From Bradyrhizobium sp. dw_78 (GTDB lineage: Bacteria; Pseudomonadota; Alphaproteobacteria; Rhizobiales; Xanthobacteraceae): DNA of 64,000 nucleotides. Under the pieces are notes generated by a model, which saw only the letters and a program-made list of their open reading frames with translations, was not told where the DNA came from and searched no databases. Both the position numbers and the translations under genes were made by a program. The DNA lies in contig NZ_JAAVUS010000001.1 of the NCBI RefSeq assembly GCF_018449525.1, positions 744,001 through 808,000 on the forward strand, in the 5' to 3' direction. Shown here piece by piece: positions 1 through 9,530 of this stretch. Positions within the stretch are counted from its first letter, which is position 1, and the number at the start of each line of letters is the position of its first letter.

Positions 1-1
1 C

Positions 2-679
2 AGTTATGTCAAGAACGACATCATGCGTTTTTTTGACGTGCCCGAGCAGCACACCGCCGTGATCACGGCGCCTCCATTGCGGCAGTTTCTCGCCGACCAA
101 AGCACAGAGCGCTTGCAGGAGACGCGGCTACGGCTGCGCTTGCCGGAGAAATTCCTGTTTTATCCGGCGCAATTCTGGGCTCACAAAAATCATCTGCGCC
201 TGATCGAGGCTTTCCGTGAGGTCGCCGATGAAGCTCCCGACCTGAAGCTGGTTCTGACCGGCAAGCAGCGCGACGAATATGAAACGGTGATGGACGCGAT
301 CGCGAAGTCCGGCTTGGGCGGGAAGGTGATCCATCTCGGTTACGTGGCGCAGGAGGATCTTCAGTCGATTTACAGGATGGCGACGGCGCTGGTCATGCCG
401 TCACTGTTCGAGAGCGTCAGCATTCCGATCTATGAGGCGTTCCAGGTCGGCACCCCCGTGGCGGCCTCCGGCATCCTTGCCATCCCCGAGCAGGTCGGCG
501 ACGCTGGTCTGTTGTTCGATCCGACCTCGGTCAGTTCGATCAGGGATGCGATCCTGAAAATTATCCGCGATCCGGAAGGCGCACGGCAATTCGGACAGAG
601 GGGGCGGGAAAGGATGCTGGCGATGACGCCGGAGCATTACGGGGCCGAGTTGCAGAATCTGCTGCGCGAATTGCGATAG
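2..679 (+). CDS. GT4 family glycosyltransferase, C-terminal part (runs off the window start)
   Basis: This is the C-terminal, nucleotide-sugar-binding half of a GT-B fold glycosyltransferase. The reading frame is open from base 2, and the residues before the first ATG at 23 (SYVKNDI) fit the usual family context, so the true start lies outside the window. The EX7E motif of family GT4 is present (FESVSIPIYE, E130 and E138 counted from the ATG at 23), preceded by a GYV-type strand and followed by GTPVAAS. It probably adds a hexose to a lipid-linked glycan in the cytoplasm. The donor sugar and linkage cannot be read from the sequence. Confidence 0.85.
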   Translation, partial: SYVKNDIMRFFDVPEQHTAVITAPPLRQFLADQSTERLQETRLRLRLPEKFLFYPAQFWAHKNHLRLIEAFREVADEAPDLKLVLTGKQRDEYETVMDAIAKSGLGGKVIHLGYVAQEDLQSIYRMATALVMPSLFESVSIPIYEAFQVGTPVAASGILAIPEQVGDAGLLFDPTSVSSIRDAILKIIRDPEGARQFGQRGRERMLAMTPEHYGAELQNLLRELR

Positions 680-830
680 CTGTTCTGTACCGCCTTTGCT
701 TCTGTCTTGATCTTCAAGGGCTTTTCTTAATATAGAAGCCGGGCCGTCTCCGGTGTCTCGTGTTGTCAGTTAGAGGGATGCATTCGTTCGATGCGGGCAG
801 GCGCGTTGCGGACATAAAATGGGGACGTCT

Positions 831-1493
831 ATGAATAGAGCGCAGCAGGATTCGTCGGAGGTATTTGTTCATCCGACGGCCGTCGTTGAGGACGGCGCCA
901 AGGTCGGGAGTTACACCAAAATCTGGTATTTTTCCCATGTCGCGCTGGGCGCCGTGATTGGTGAAAATTGCAGCCTTGGCCAAAACACCTATGTCGAACG
1001 CAACGCTATCGTCGGCAACGGGTGCAGGTTGGGAAATTCCGTATCGATCTTTTCACACGTGGAGCTGGAAGACTTCGTCTTCTGCGCGCCCTACATGGTT
1101 TTTACGCATATTTCCTTTCCTCGCGCTGCAGTCAACCGGCACGCGGTTTTCAAGAAGACGCTGGTGAAGACCGGAACGACGCTCGGCGCGAATTCGACGG
1201 TTGTGCCGGATATCACGTGCGGTGTAGGTACGTTCCTTGCGGCGGGAGCGACCCTCACCAAAAGCTCAAAGGACTGGTCGATGATGGTGGGAACGCCAGC
1301 CCGGCAGGTCGGTTGGGTAAGCGCTTTTGGTGAAAAAATCGACTTGCCGCTGTCGGGGACGGGCGAGTGGCGCTGTCAGCATACCGGCGATGTCTATGTT
1401 CTGAGCGGCTCCAAACTCATCAGGCATCCCGGCCCGAAAGATATTTTAACATATATTCGCGGCGAACGGCTTGAGAGAATGAAAGTTGTCTGA
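831..1493 (+). CDS. Left-handed beta-helix N-acyltransferase, WbpD/WlbB-like
   Basis: A trimeric hexapeptide-repeat acyltransferase. Repeats begin at HPTAVVEDGAKVG and run through about 150 residues, followed by the family signature VGTPARQVGW and a C-terminal tail with a GEWRCQHTGDVY segment. This layout matches WbpD/WlbB, which acetylate the 3-amino group of UDP-2-acetamido-3-amino-glucuronate; the exact substrate here is inferred. The start at 831 is preferred over an in-frame ATG at 819 because GGGGA sits about 6 bases upstream. The other genes of a UDP-diacetamido-glucuronate pathway are not next to it, so it may serve another amino sugar. Confidence 0.8.
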   Translation: MNRAQQDSSEVFVHPTAVVEDGAKVGSYTKIWYFSHVALGAVIGENCSLGQNTYVERNAIVGNGCRLGNSVSIFSHVELEDFVFCAPYMVFTHISFPRAAVNRHAVFKKTLVKTGTTLGANSTVVPDITCGVGTFLAAGATLTKSSKDWSMMVGTPARQVGWVSAFGEKIDLPLSGTGEWRCQHTGDVYVLSGSKLIRHPGPKDILTYIRGERLERMKVV

Positions 1494-1585
1494 GAGACGG
1501 CGTGGTATCGCTCGCTATCGCGACGGTGTTTTGAGGATGCGGTAGCAGAGCACGGTCCGCGTGAACCGGCTGGGCCTTATGCCGC

Positions 1586-2896
1586 TTACGCTTCCATTTC
1601 TTCGCTGTCCCGAAAAATCGCGCGTGGCGTAACGTACCACAGCAAGAAAAGTATCGCTGCGCCGTGCGTCAACAATACAGTCGTAAGCGGTACGTTAAGA
1701 AGCGCCTGGGGCAGCAACGCTCCCGAGATCAGGACAAAGCGCGGCGACAGGCCGGCTGACAATCGGTTGCCGAAAGCTATCACAAGCCCGCAGACCAAGG
1801 CCGACAGCGGCGCGAAAATCAGGCCTACCGACGCGATGCCTTCCGTTGCGAACAGCGATGCGTTGATGTTGCCGAAGCCATAGGTGTGCTCCATCACCAC
1901 CGAGAGCGGGTCCTGGTACGGGCAATGCGTGAGCGTTTTCAGGAATGATATCTGGCAGAAATAGGTGAGGGGGCGAGTTGAAAAGAAGTGGTTGTAGATA
2001 TCCATAGCGCTCGATGGCGTCGCAACCATGCGAATATTGACGAGGTTGAAATAGAATGGCGTCATGTCCTTGTTTGGAAAAGGTACAACGAAGAAAAGAC
2101 CAAGCAGGAGCGGCAGAAAGAGCGACAAGACCGCCGTTGGTCGCGGTTCGAAGATTTTCGAAAGGACGAGCAGGGAGATGATCCAGGCCGGCGCAAAGAA
2201 CGAAAATTTGCTTAGCGTGATCGGATAAAAGAGCAACATTAAAAGGAGGGTCGCCCCAGCCGACCAACGTCGATTAAGAGCCCAATAACAAGCAAAAGCG
2301 AACGGTAACAGCACGCTCAAGACGATACCAATAAGGTAGCGGATTGGAGCGGGAAACGCGAGTTCGTTGCGGAACTCGTAAATATGTTCGAGGGAGGTGA
2401 ATCTGAAATTATAGCTGGAGGCCGCGACAATCGTCGTGATGGCCAGTACCAGGATTGACTTCAGTACGTACTCCAACGACCGGGACGAGATTTCAAAATT
2501 TCGCGGTAGAGGTCGTGTCATCAAAAGGGCAGGCAGCAGGAACAGCAGCAGTGAAGCTGCGGCCGATACGCCGGCCAGTACGTGCTTATAGGGATAGATT
2601 GTAAAATTCTCGATCCACAAAAAGCCGAGGATCAGTGTATAGAAATAGAATCCTACGAAATAGCCGAAGCTGAATCGGGCAGCAGCAAACAACAATGAAA
2701 TGGAAGAAAGGGCCACTGCAATGATGGCTGCCGTAAACAGCCCGCTATTATTGTATGGAATATAGCTTTGATATCTCGAAACTTCGGCCAGCGATACGCA
2801 ACAAACTACAGTGTGAAGAAGGAGCAGAGCGATCAGATTCAAATTCGCCCGGATTTTCGAGCAAGCCCGCTCGACGATGCCTACGTGTGAATTCAT
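1586..2896 (-). CDS. Polytopic membrane protein, candidate O-antigen polymerase (Wzy-like)
   Basis: A 436-residue inner-membrane protein with about ten to twelve hydrophobic segments and a long central non-membrane stretch (roughly residues 265-350), the general shape of Wzy polymerases. No sequence motif settles this; Wzy proteins are identified by topology and context. It lies convergent to the acyltransferase gene and downstream of the broken UXS gene, within a glycan locus that also has a flippase. It could instead be a ligase or another membrane enzyme. The ATG at 2896 has only a distant AAGGA upstream. Confidence 0.55.
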   Translation of the reverse strand: MNSHVGIVERACSKIRANLNLIALLLLHTVVCCVSLAEVSRYQSYIPYNNSGLFTAAIIAVALSSISLLFAAARFSFGYFVGFYFYTLILGFLWIENFTIYPYKHVLAGVSAAASLLLFLLPALLMTRPLPRNFEISSRSLEYVLKSILVLAITTIVAASSYNFRFTSLEHIYEFRNELAFPAPIRYLIGIVLSVLLPFAFACYWALNRRWSAGATLLLMLLFYPITLSKFSFFAPAWIISLLVLSKIFEPRPTAVLSLFLPLLLGLFFVVPFPNKDMTPFYFNLVNIRMVATPSSAMDIYNHFFSTRPLTYFCQISFLKTLTHCPYQDPLSVVMEHTYGFGNINASLFATEGIASVGLIFAPLSALVCGLVIAFGNRLSAGLSPRFVLISGALLPQALLNVPLTTVLLTHGAAILFLLWYVTPRAIFRDSEEMEA

Positions 2897-2949
2897 CGTG
2901 GAAATATCGTCCTTGTGAGTAATGATAAAGATCGTTCAGGCGGACCGAA

Positions 2950-3416
2950 TCAAGCGACATCTAGCGAATGTTTGAAGTCGGCGATGGTCTCTGTCAGGCC
3001 GTCGTTGAGCGCGATTTTGGGCTGCAGGTCAGTTGGGTCTTGGCCTTGGAAAGGTCCGGCTGGCGCTGCCGCGGACCGTCCTGTGGAAGTGGCTTATGGA
3101 TCATCGCGCGGTGGATGCTGGTTTTGGTCGTTTGCACGGGACCGCGCCGGTAATGGATTGGGGAAGCCGGGCAGGCGAGATTGAAGATCGCGTTCACTTC
3201 GAGATGGAGCGGAAACGCAACGTCTTGACGCGTCGCCTCGAACAGCGCGTTGGATGCGAGGTTTGTGATATTGCGTCGGCTACCGGTAAAGTAGCTATCG
3301 ACGCAAATCATGTCGGTGCCTTCGGCTAGCAGCCGCTTGCATAAATGGGACCCGATGAATCCCGCGCCAGCCGTGACGAGAATTCTGTTATTTGCATAGG
3401 TTCGCTCAAGCAGCAT
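2950..3416 (-). pseudogene. UDP-glucuronate decarboxylase remnant with large internal deletion and frameshift
   Basis: The N-terminal part is a recognisable UXS-type SDR: dinucleotide motif AGAGFIGSHLC, then FNLACPASPIHY and PVQTTKTS. The text then jumps straight to the family's C-terminal signature PLPQDGPRQRQPDLSKA. The intervening 150 or so residues, including the catalytic YxxxK, are missing. After the jump the frame shifts: the normal ending (LQPKIALNDGLTETIADF) is readable in another frame and stops at 2950, whereas the original frame stops at 2994. The enzyme would have made UDP-xylose; this copy cannot be active. The ATG at 3416 is the natural start. Confidence 0.9.
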
Positions 3417-3534
3417 CGTCGTTTCCAAAAACCGTTATCTGGCCGTTGCGTGGCTGCGAAGTTTCGTGCGGATTGGTATCGGCAATAAGAAACTCCGCCA
3501 ACTCTAATCGTTTAGGTATTTTAATACCTAATAA

Positions 3535-4284
3535 TCAAAATTGCCGCCGTTTCAACCACGCCCGCGCGCTCCAATGGGCAAAACACAAGGCTGATTTGAT
3601 CAGCGAGAGCCGTTCGACGTCGCGGTAGATATGCCAGACCCAGCCTGCGGATCGCCGCGGCCGGCTCGAGACCGAGACGCCCCTGACGCGATAGCGCGCA
3701 AGGTCTTCGTTGAGGCCGTAGGCGACATGCCCGGGTTTGAGAATGCTCAGCCATAGGCAGAAATCGTCATAGGGCTCGTTCTTCATCGCGATGTTGCCGG
3801 CGATGTCGCGGTCGACCAGCGCGGTGAGCGTGGCGATCGAGGTGTTCTTGAGCAATTGCTCGTAGGTCAGGGAATCCGGCACCGGAATCAGCCGCCCGGT
3901 GGTCGAGCCGATCTCGTTGATGCGGCGAAATGCTGTGAAGCTAAGCGCCGCCCGCTGCCCGCGCGCAAAGTCGATCTGCCGTTCAAGCTTTGTGGGCAGC
4001 CAGAGATCGTCGCTGTCGAGAAATGCGATGAAGCGGCCCTGGGCCTGTTCGATCGCCGCTTGACGGGCCAGCGCCGGTCCGCCGTTGCGCGGCTGCCGGA
4101 TCAGCTTGACCCGTGGGTCTTTCGCCGCATAGCCCTCGATCACGGCGGCCGTGTTGTCCGTCGAGCAATCGTCCGCGATCAAGAGCTCCCAGTCGCCCAA
4201 GGTCTGCGACTGTACCGACTCGATCGTTTCTCCTATCAAACCCTCAACGTTCCACGAGGGAGTGATGATCGAAACCAGTGGCAT
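3535..4284 (-). CDS. GT2 family glycosyltransferase
   Basis: A 249-residue GT-A fold transferase. It opens with VSIITPSWNVE, has the first aspartate cluster ADDCS near residue 40 and the metal-binding DSDD near residue 90. The start at 4284 is chosen because GAGGA lies about 8 bases upstream and the GT2 fold begins immediately; a longer in-frame extension to 4683 overlaps the upstream gene in another frame and is not family-like. The gene follows the capsule-type protein after only 10 bases, suggesting one transcript. Acceptor and sugar are unknown. Confidence 0.88.
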   Translation of the reverse strand: MPLVSIITPSWNVEGLIGETIESVQSQTLGDWELLIADDCSTDNTAAVIEGYAAKDPRVKLIRQPRNGGPALARQAAIEQAQGRFIAFLDSDDLWLPTKLERQIDFARGQRAALSFTAFRRINEIGSTTGRLIPVPDSLTYEQLLKNTSIATLTALVDRDIAGNIAMKNEPYDDFCLWLSILKPGHVAYGLNEDLARYRVRGVSVSSRPRRSAGWVWHIYRDVERLSLIKSALCFAHWSARAWLKRRQF

Positions 4285-4294
4285 GCAACAATCC

Positions 4295-5692
4295 TCAGGA
4301 GGCTGACGGTTCGGTGGTTGCCGACAACAGGGAGGCTGAGAAAGTGTCGAGTTGCTGTGGATTGTCGATATAGAGCTCGCCCGGAAATGACTGGCGCCAC
4401 GCCGTTTCGAAATAAGGCGCCGCCGCAGCAGGATCGAAGCCCCGCGAGTGGAGCGCCTCGCGCAGCCGACGCGGGACGTCCTTGAGGCGTTCTGCGGCGA
4501 AGACGAGTGGGCAGGAGCGATAGAAAGCGTCGCCCATGACCACCACGGGCTTGCCGAGCAACACCGCTTCAGCGCCGGACTTGCTGTTGACCGACACCAC
4601 GGCGTCGGCGCGTCCAAGCACGGCATAATTATTGGTCTGCGGCGGCAACAGCATGAAATTATCGAAGCGCCGCGCCAGCTCAAACAGGCGGCCGGCCGGG
4701 ACCGCTCCGATCTGCGCCGGATGCTCCTTTACGACGAGGACGTGCGTGTCCGGAATCGTGCGCAGCAGGAAATCGATGGTCGCGACCTGATCGAGATATT
4801 CCGGCGAGCGCAAGGTCAGCGCCATGTCGGCGGGCACATGGAGCGGGTAGTAGATGAAGGGTGTCTCTGGCATCGGTTGATAAAGCTTTTTGAGCCGGGT
4901 GGCGCCGAGGGCCATTGCGGCATGCGCTCGCGCATGTCGCAAATTGTGCCCGAACTCCTGGTGCTTGCCGAGTGCAAACTGGTCCCAGAGCTTCTCGGCC
5001 AGACGGCGGGCGTTGCGCGCATTGGCGATCTTGTTGAACGCCGCCGCATATTGATGGCGGTCCTTCTGGGGAATGACGATCGACCGCTGGCTCAGCGTCT
5101 GGTCGAGATAGCTATGCACCTCGGGGGAAACCATCTCTGCCGGCGTGGCCATCGTGTCGGGCGCGGCAAAGCTGTCAGGGGTGTAGTAGAGCCGGCCGCG
5201 AAAGAACGACGGCTCGATAAACCAGTTGCGAATGCCATGCTTTTTCGCCGCGTAGAAGCTCGCGATAACCGAGAGGAATCCTCCGAGCTCCTGGACCACG
5301 ACAGCGCGCTTTCCGAGTGAAGCGATCCGGTCAAGCACGGTTTCCATGGCGTTGCTGTAGATCATGAAGCGGCGGCGCATCGCGGCGCTATCGCGAATTC
5401 CGAAGGTCACGCGCTCGTGGCTGAACAGGAAATTCGTTCCGTCCAGGCCGTACCCCGTAACGCGGGCGGCAAAGACGCCCTGGTCTTCGATCGGTGCATC
5501 TCGTAGTCCCGTACGATACATATTGACGACGGGAATGCCCTGAGCGGTTGCCATCTCCGCACTGCGATCGTCGAAGGCCAACAACTGGACTTCGCGCCCC
5601 GCATCGTGCAATCGCCGCGCCACCGGAATCCAGAACCGCGTCTGGTATTCCGCAAGCGTGCTGATCAGAATGATTTCGGACGGAGTTGTCAT
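4295..5692 (-). CDS. Capsule-type polysaccharide biosynthesis protein
   Basis: A soluble protein of 465 residues with no signal peptide. Its C-terminal half has features of the capsule polysaccharide/KpsS-like glycosyltransferase group: FIYYPLHVPAD, VVKEHPAQIG, and SVNSKSGAEAVLLGKP, where the serine-rich loop and glutamate are typical of nucleotide-sugar binding in these folds. The start at 5692 overlaps the stop of the upstream gene by four bases (ATGA), indicating translational coupling. The assignment to a transferase rests on these motifs and the neighbourhood; the sugar is unknown. Confidence 0.7.
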   Translation of the reverse strand: MTTPSEIILISTLAEYQTRFWIPVARRLHDAGREVQLLAFDDRSAEMATAQGIPVVNMYRTGLRDAPIEDQGVFAARVTGYGLDGTNFLFSHERVTFGIRDSAAMRRRFMIYSNAMETVLDRIASLGKRAVVVQELGGFLSVIASFYAAKKHGIRNWFIEPSFFRGRLYYTPDSFAAPDTMATPAEMVSPEVHSYLDQTLSQRSIVIPQKDRHQYAAAFNKIANARNARRLAEKLWDQFALGKHQEFGHNLRHARAHAAMALGATRLKKLYQPMPETPFIYYPLHVPADMALTLRSPEYLDQVATIDFLLRTIPDTHVLVVKEHPAQIGAVPAGRLFELARRFDNFMLLPPQTNNYAVLGRADAVVSVNSKSGAEAVLLGKPVVVMGDAFYRSCPLVFAAERLKDVPRRLREALHSRGFDPAAAAPYFETAWRQSFPGELYIDNPQQLDTFSASLLSATTEPSAS

Positions 5693-7086
5693 GCGCGGGC
5701 GGCCCGTTGTTCTACGACGATGCTGGCCAGCGGTAAGCCGGTCTTCACACATCGCGCGCGCATCGCGGTGAACAGGGATGGGTCGCGTTTGTCGTGTGCG
5801 GCGATCCGCGCGAGAAGCGCTCCCACGTCGGCCGGGCCGATCCGTTTGTCGCGGCGCGCCGGGCTGATCCAGGTGCGCAGCTTTTCGGTTACGGCCGATC
5901 CAAGTACGAGGCTGGCCGCTCCCTTGGCGATCTGCCCGGTACTCGGATTTGGTCGTGTGCCCCTCAGCGCACTGGAAAGCGAAATGAATGGCCGCCGGGG
6001 ATTCTTCGCATCGATCAGAACGTCGGCGATGCGTTCGCCGGCCGCACCGTCGTTCCTGTAAAAGAACGCATCGATATTGACGGCATGTGTGCCGGCAAAA
6101 TCGAACTTGCTCGCCTCCTCATCGAGATGGTCGATGACTTTCAGCAACTCGTCAAACGATGTGACGGGGCGGCTCACGCTTGCAGGTAACCGGGCATGTG
6201 CCGCCGTTGTCGGCGTGTTGAGGTATTCGAGCTGGATCGGCAGCTTTTCGAGCAGGACCGCTTCGACCGCGGTGCCGCAGTTTAAGTGAATGACAGCTTG
6301 CGCATTCTGGATCATATCGAGCACGCTTCCCGTGCCGTCTACCACGACGTTCGGATAGCGCGCCAGCGCGGTGCGATACACTTCTTCGCTCTCAAAGGGG
6401 TGTGGACGCAGCAAAATCGGGCGGTCCGGCCGCCGCTCCGCAAGGCGACCGATCTCGACGAGGTAATTGGCGAAGACCTGCTTCAGATCGGGAAGGAAAC
6501 GGTCGATATAGGCGGCATCCCATCCAGCGCGGATCATGGATTCGCGCTCGGCGCCGGGCTTACTGGAAAAGCGGGAGTTCACCAGCGGGAAGTTGGCGTT
6601 CACCAGCAGATAGCCGCGTCGCTGGCCGTTAAGCAGTGTCCGCCAGCGGGGAGCCGCGAAATCAAACCGCGGACATCCGGTCAAATGAAGCTGATCCGAC
6701 TTCATCGTCTTGTTGTCGTTGAATGCCGCGTGAAGCTTGCCGCCCCAGAAGAAATAACCCGACAGGATGTCGGCATAGCCGCTGTTGCGCATATAGGCCG
6801 CCATGGCCGGCGGTGAATTGCCGCCTTTTTCCGCGAGCACGCCGCCTTCGGTGTCGAGAACGTAGAGCGCTAGGCCGGCCTTGGCAAAACTCCGCATCAG
6901 GTCGAGATTGGCGGCGCGCGCATAATTGACGACCAGCGCATCGAGCCCAAGGCGCGGCACATCGATACCCTGTTCGTACATCGGGATGATCGCCGCCGAC
7001 ACGCCGCGCGAGGCGAGTTGATAGGCGGCAAGAACGCTTCCCGCCAAGTCACGTTTGGGGTGGTCGACCACCCATCCGATACGCAC
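5689..7086 (-). CDS. Surface carbohydrate biosynthesis protein
   Basis: A 465-residue cytoplasmic protein opening with RIGWVVDHPKRDL. It carries LLRPHPFESEEVY and HLNCGTAVEAVLLEKLP, a GT-B-like arrangement resembling that of its downstream neighbour, so the pair may be distant relatives acting in succession. The GTG start at 7086 has AGGAG about 8 bases upstream. It forms the head of a three-gene run (7086 to 3535). Members are found in LPS and capsule clusters, usually without a known reaction; I infer a glycosyltransferase role. Confidence 0.65.
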   Translation of the reverse strand: MRIGWVVDHPKRDLAGSVLAAYQLASRGVSAAIIPMYEQGIDVPRLGLDALVVNYARAANLDLMRSFAKAGLALYVLDTEGGVLAEKGGNSPPAMAAYMRNSGYADILSGYFFWGGKLHAAFNDNKTMKSDQLHLTGCPRFDFAAPRWRTLLNGQRRGYLLVNANFPLVNSRFSSKPGAERESMIRAGWDAAYIDRFLPDLKQVFANYLVEIGRLAERRPDRPILLRPHPFESEEVYRTALARYPNVVVDGTGSVLDMIQNAQAVIHLNCGTAVEAVLLEKLPIQLEYLNTPTTAAHARLPASVSRPVTSFDELLKVIDHLDEEASKFDFAGTHAVNIDAFFYRNDGAAGERIADVLIDAKNPRRPFISLSSALRGTRPNPSTGQIAKGAASLVLGSAVTEKLRTWISPARRDKRIGPADVGALLARIAAHDKRDPSLFTAMRARCVKTGLPLASIVVEQRAARA

Positions 7087-7177
7087 AATGCACTCCTAGG
7101 GAAAGACGGGTCAGAAGCGCGCAGCAGCAGTGAAGAGGCCTGAGCATATTTCATGCCCTTCATGGTACCGCCAAACG

Positions 7178-8701
7178 TCAACCCATCGCTTTGCTAGCCC
7201 ATCCCAGACTGCGTCCAACCTCGAGAAAGATCGTGCGATGTCTTCGTTCGAGCACAAAGAAATACTGCACCAGCCAGCTCATGAAGCTAAACGCGCCAAT
7301 AATGAGCGCGAGCCTTACCACACTGTCCAGCTGAATGTAATCCGCGAAGATAGATAGCAGCAGGCCGCAACACAACAGGAGCAACACTTGAGCTCCGAGT
7401 GCCCTCAGAACGCGATATTGATCCAGCTCCAAGGCGCGACTCATGGCGACGATCTGCCAGGGTAATACCACTACATTTCCGATCACCTGTCCGAGAATGA
7501 GGGCTCGCTCGCCAAACAGCCCCAGCGTTGGGTACGCTACTATTGCCCAAACCAGCAGCTGACACACCATCAGTTTGTTCAGACGGGCCTGAATTTCTGT
7601 TCGTGTAAGAAAAATAACGTTCCCGAAAGCGAGATATTGAGCGCAGATCGGAACAATAAAACTCAAGCCCATCCAGAAGGCGTATGGGGTCAGTTGTGGG
7701 CCGATCCAGACCTGCATGATGTTCGGTGACAACACCGCAGCTGCAACCAGCGGCGGCACGGTGAACATCGGCAGCATGATCAGGCCAAATTCACCAAGCC
7801 GCTGGAACACTGTTGAGCTACCGCGCTCCTCAAGACGGCTCGCAACCGGCAGCAAGGCGGACGTCAAAAGTCCAACAACAACTTTTGACACTCGCGAAAG
7901 GCGGACTAATGCGTCGTAAACGCCAACTCCTTTAGGTCCGAATAGTAGGCCGACGACAAAAGGTTGAATGGGCAATGCGATGCCGCCGATGAGCTTGCCT
8001 TGAGCAAACAGCCAACACCGGTGTAACAATTCGCGCTGGATTTCTTCGGTCCAGGCCGACAACCTGATCTTTCCAGCAAGGGCAGTGATGGCAGCCGCGA
8101 GTATCATAAGGGCGCGCATTACGGTAGTAGCGAGATAGATATAAGCGACAATGTCGAACGATGCCGAAGCTTTCGAAGCCCAGATGGTCAATACAACATA
8201 AGTAACGGTTGATGAAAGTTCCGAAAATCGCAACAGGTTATAGCGCTCGAATCCCTTGATGACGCCTTCCCACACTAGCGCCGGAATCAGAATTAGATTT
8301 CCGATTGCCGTATAGTGCAGAATTTCCGTAAATTTCTCGGCGTGATCGGCATCAACCCTCATAATGATGGTAAGGTACGGTGCGGCCAGCCAGATCGCAG
8401 TGCTCAAGACCAATGCGAGCAGAATCGATAGCACTGTCAGAAACGAAAGCTGACGGCCAGCAAGGTTCCAGTTGCGATGCTCCCTCGCGCGCGCGACCAC
8501 CTGGGTCGTCACCTCCGACAGGCCAAGGTCCAGTAAGCCCATCATGCCGGTCGGCAGCAGCAAGCGCGCGAGGACAATGAGGCCGAATTCCGTCACGCCC
8601 CAGGTGCGGATGATCACCGGAATGACGATCAGGCCGAGCAGTGCGGCGATGCCAAATGCGACGGTCGAGATGATGGTGTTCTGGATCAGGCGTTTTATCA
8701 T
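7178..8701 (-). CDS. Oligosaccharide flippase, Wzx-like (MVF superfamily)
   Basis: A 507-residue integral membrane protein with about 12 to 14 transmembrane segments. The N-terminal start (IQNTIISTVAFGIAALLGL) and the following RTWGVTEFGLIVLARL are typical of polysaccharide transporters that move lipid-linked repeat units across the inner membrane. It ends 91 bases before the surface carbohydrate gene and begins 10 bases after the PtmA-like SDR, so it may be read with the legionaminate genes. Its link to a particular glycan is contextual. Confidence 0.85.
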   Translation of the reverse strand: MIKRLIQNTIISTVAFGIAALLGLIVIPVIIRTWGVTEFGLIVLARLLLPTGMMGLLDLGLSEVTTQVVARAREHRNWNLAGRQLSFLTVLSILLALVLSTAIWLAAPYLTIIMRVDADHAEKFTEILHYTAIGNLILIPALVWEGVIKGFERYNLLRFSELSSTVTYVVLTIWASKASASFDIVAYIYLATTVMRALMILAAAITALAGKIRLSAWTEEIQRELLHRCWLFAQGKLIGGIALPIQPFVVGLLFGPKGVGVYDALVRLSRVSKVVVGLLTSALLPVASRLEERGSSTVFQRLGEFGLIMLPMFTVPPLVAAAVLSPNIMQVWIGPQLTPYAFWMGLSFIVPICAQYLAFGNVIFLTRTEIQARLNKLMVCQLLVWAIVAYPTLGLFGERALILGQVIGNVVVLPWQIVAMSRALELDQYRVLRALGAQVLLLLCCGLLLSIFADYIQLDSVVRLALIIGAFSFMSWLVQYFFVLERRHRTIFLEVGRSLGWASKAMG

Positions 8702-8711
8702 CGTGGCTGCA

Positions 8712-9530
8712 TTACCACGCGCTCAGGCCGCCATCGACCGCGATGTTCTGACCGGTGACATAGGACGCCGCGTCGGACACGAGGAACAGCACCGCGCCGA
8801 CCATCTCGTCGGCGCGCGCCATCCGGCCGAGCGGAACGCGTGCGCCATAGCGCTGCTTGAAGGTGTCGTTCTGTCCGCTCTCGACGCCGCCAGGTGTCAG
8901 CGTGTTGACCCGCACGCCTTGGGCGCCCCAATAGGTGGCGAGATGCTTCGTCAGTCCAATGACGCCGGCTTTTGAAGCCGTATAGACCGCCGGTGTGTTG
9001 ATCGCGCGCCCCAGATATTCGGAGCCCTCGTAAATGCGCTGATCCGGCGCCATCAGCCCGTAAATCGAGGCGGTCTGCACGATACTGCCATAGCCGCGCT
9101 CGGCCATCAGGGTCCCAAAAACCTGGGCGACATTGAACATGCCGTCGAGATTGACCGCCATGATCTCGCGCCAGGTTTCCAGCGAAAAGGTTGCGATTGG
9201 TGCGAAGAAGGCGTCGATGTCGCGGGTCTTGCTGGCGGCGTTGTTGAGCAGGATCGAGACCGGCCCAAGATCGGCTTCGACCGCCCCTGCAACACGGCGA
9301 ATGGCGTCGGGCTGCGTGATATCGCAGGCATAGCCCTTCGCTTGGCCGGCGAAGGGCGCCGACAGTTCGGATGCGGCGGTCTGAACCGCGGGCCCGTCCA
9401 GATCGAGAAGAGCCACCTTGGCGCCGAACTCGGCGAGGCCTTCGGCAAAACGGCGTCCCAGAATTCCGCATCCGCCGGTGATAACAGCAGTACGTCCGCT
9501 GAGGTCGAACAGATTCTTGAATCCAGTCAT
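8712..9530 (-). CDS. Short-chain dehydrogenase/reductase, PtmA-like
   Basis: A 272-residue SDR with cofactor motif TGGCGILG, NNAA near residue 98, a TASIYG serine motif and the catalytic YTASK. It ends in TGQNIAVDGGLSAW, an ending shared with the SDR at 37874-38713, so the two are paralogues. The start at 9530 overlaps the stop of the CMP-sugar synthetase gene by four bases. In Campylobacter, the flagellin-modification gene ptmA sits beside a CMP-legionaminate synthetase gene in the same way; a role in supplying or modifying the amino sugar precursor is inferred from that. Confidence 0.8.
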   Translation of the reverse strand: MTGFKNLFDLSGRTAVITGGCGILGRRFAEGLAEFGAKVALLDLDGPAVQTAASELSAPFAGQAKGYACDITQPDAIRRVAGAVEADLGPVSILLNNAASKTRDIDAFFAPIATFSLETWREIMAVNLDGMFNVAQVFGTLMAERGYGSIVQTASIYGLMAPDQRIYEGSEYLGRAINTPAVYTASKAGVIGLTKHLATYWGAQGVRVNTLTPGGVESGQNDTFKQRYGARVPLGRMARADEMVGAVLFLVSDAASYVTGQNIAVDGGLSAW

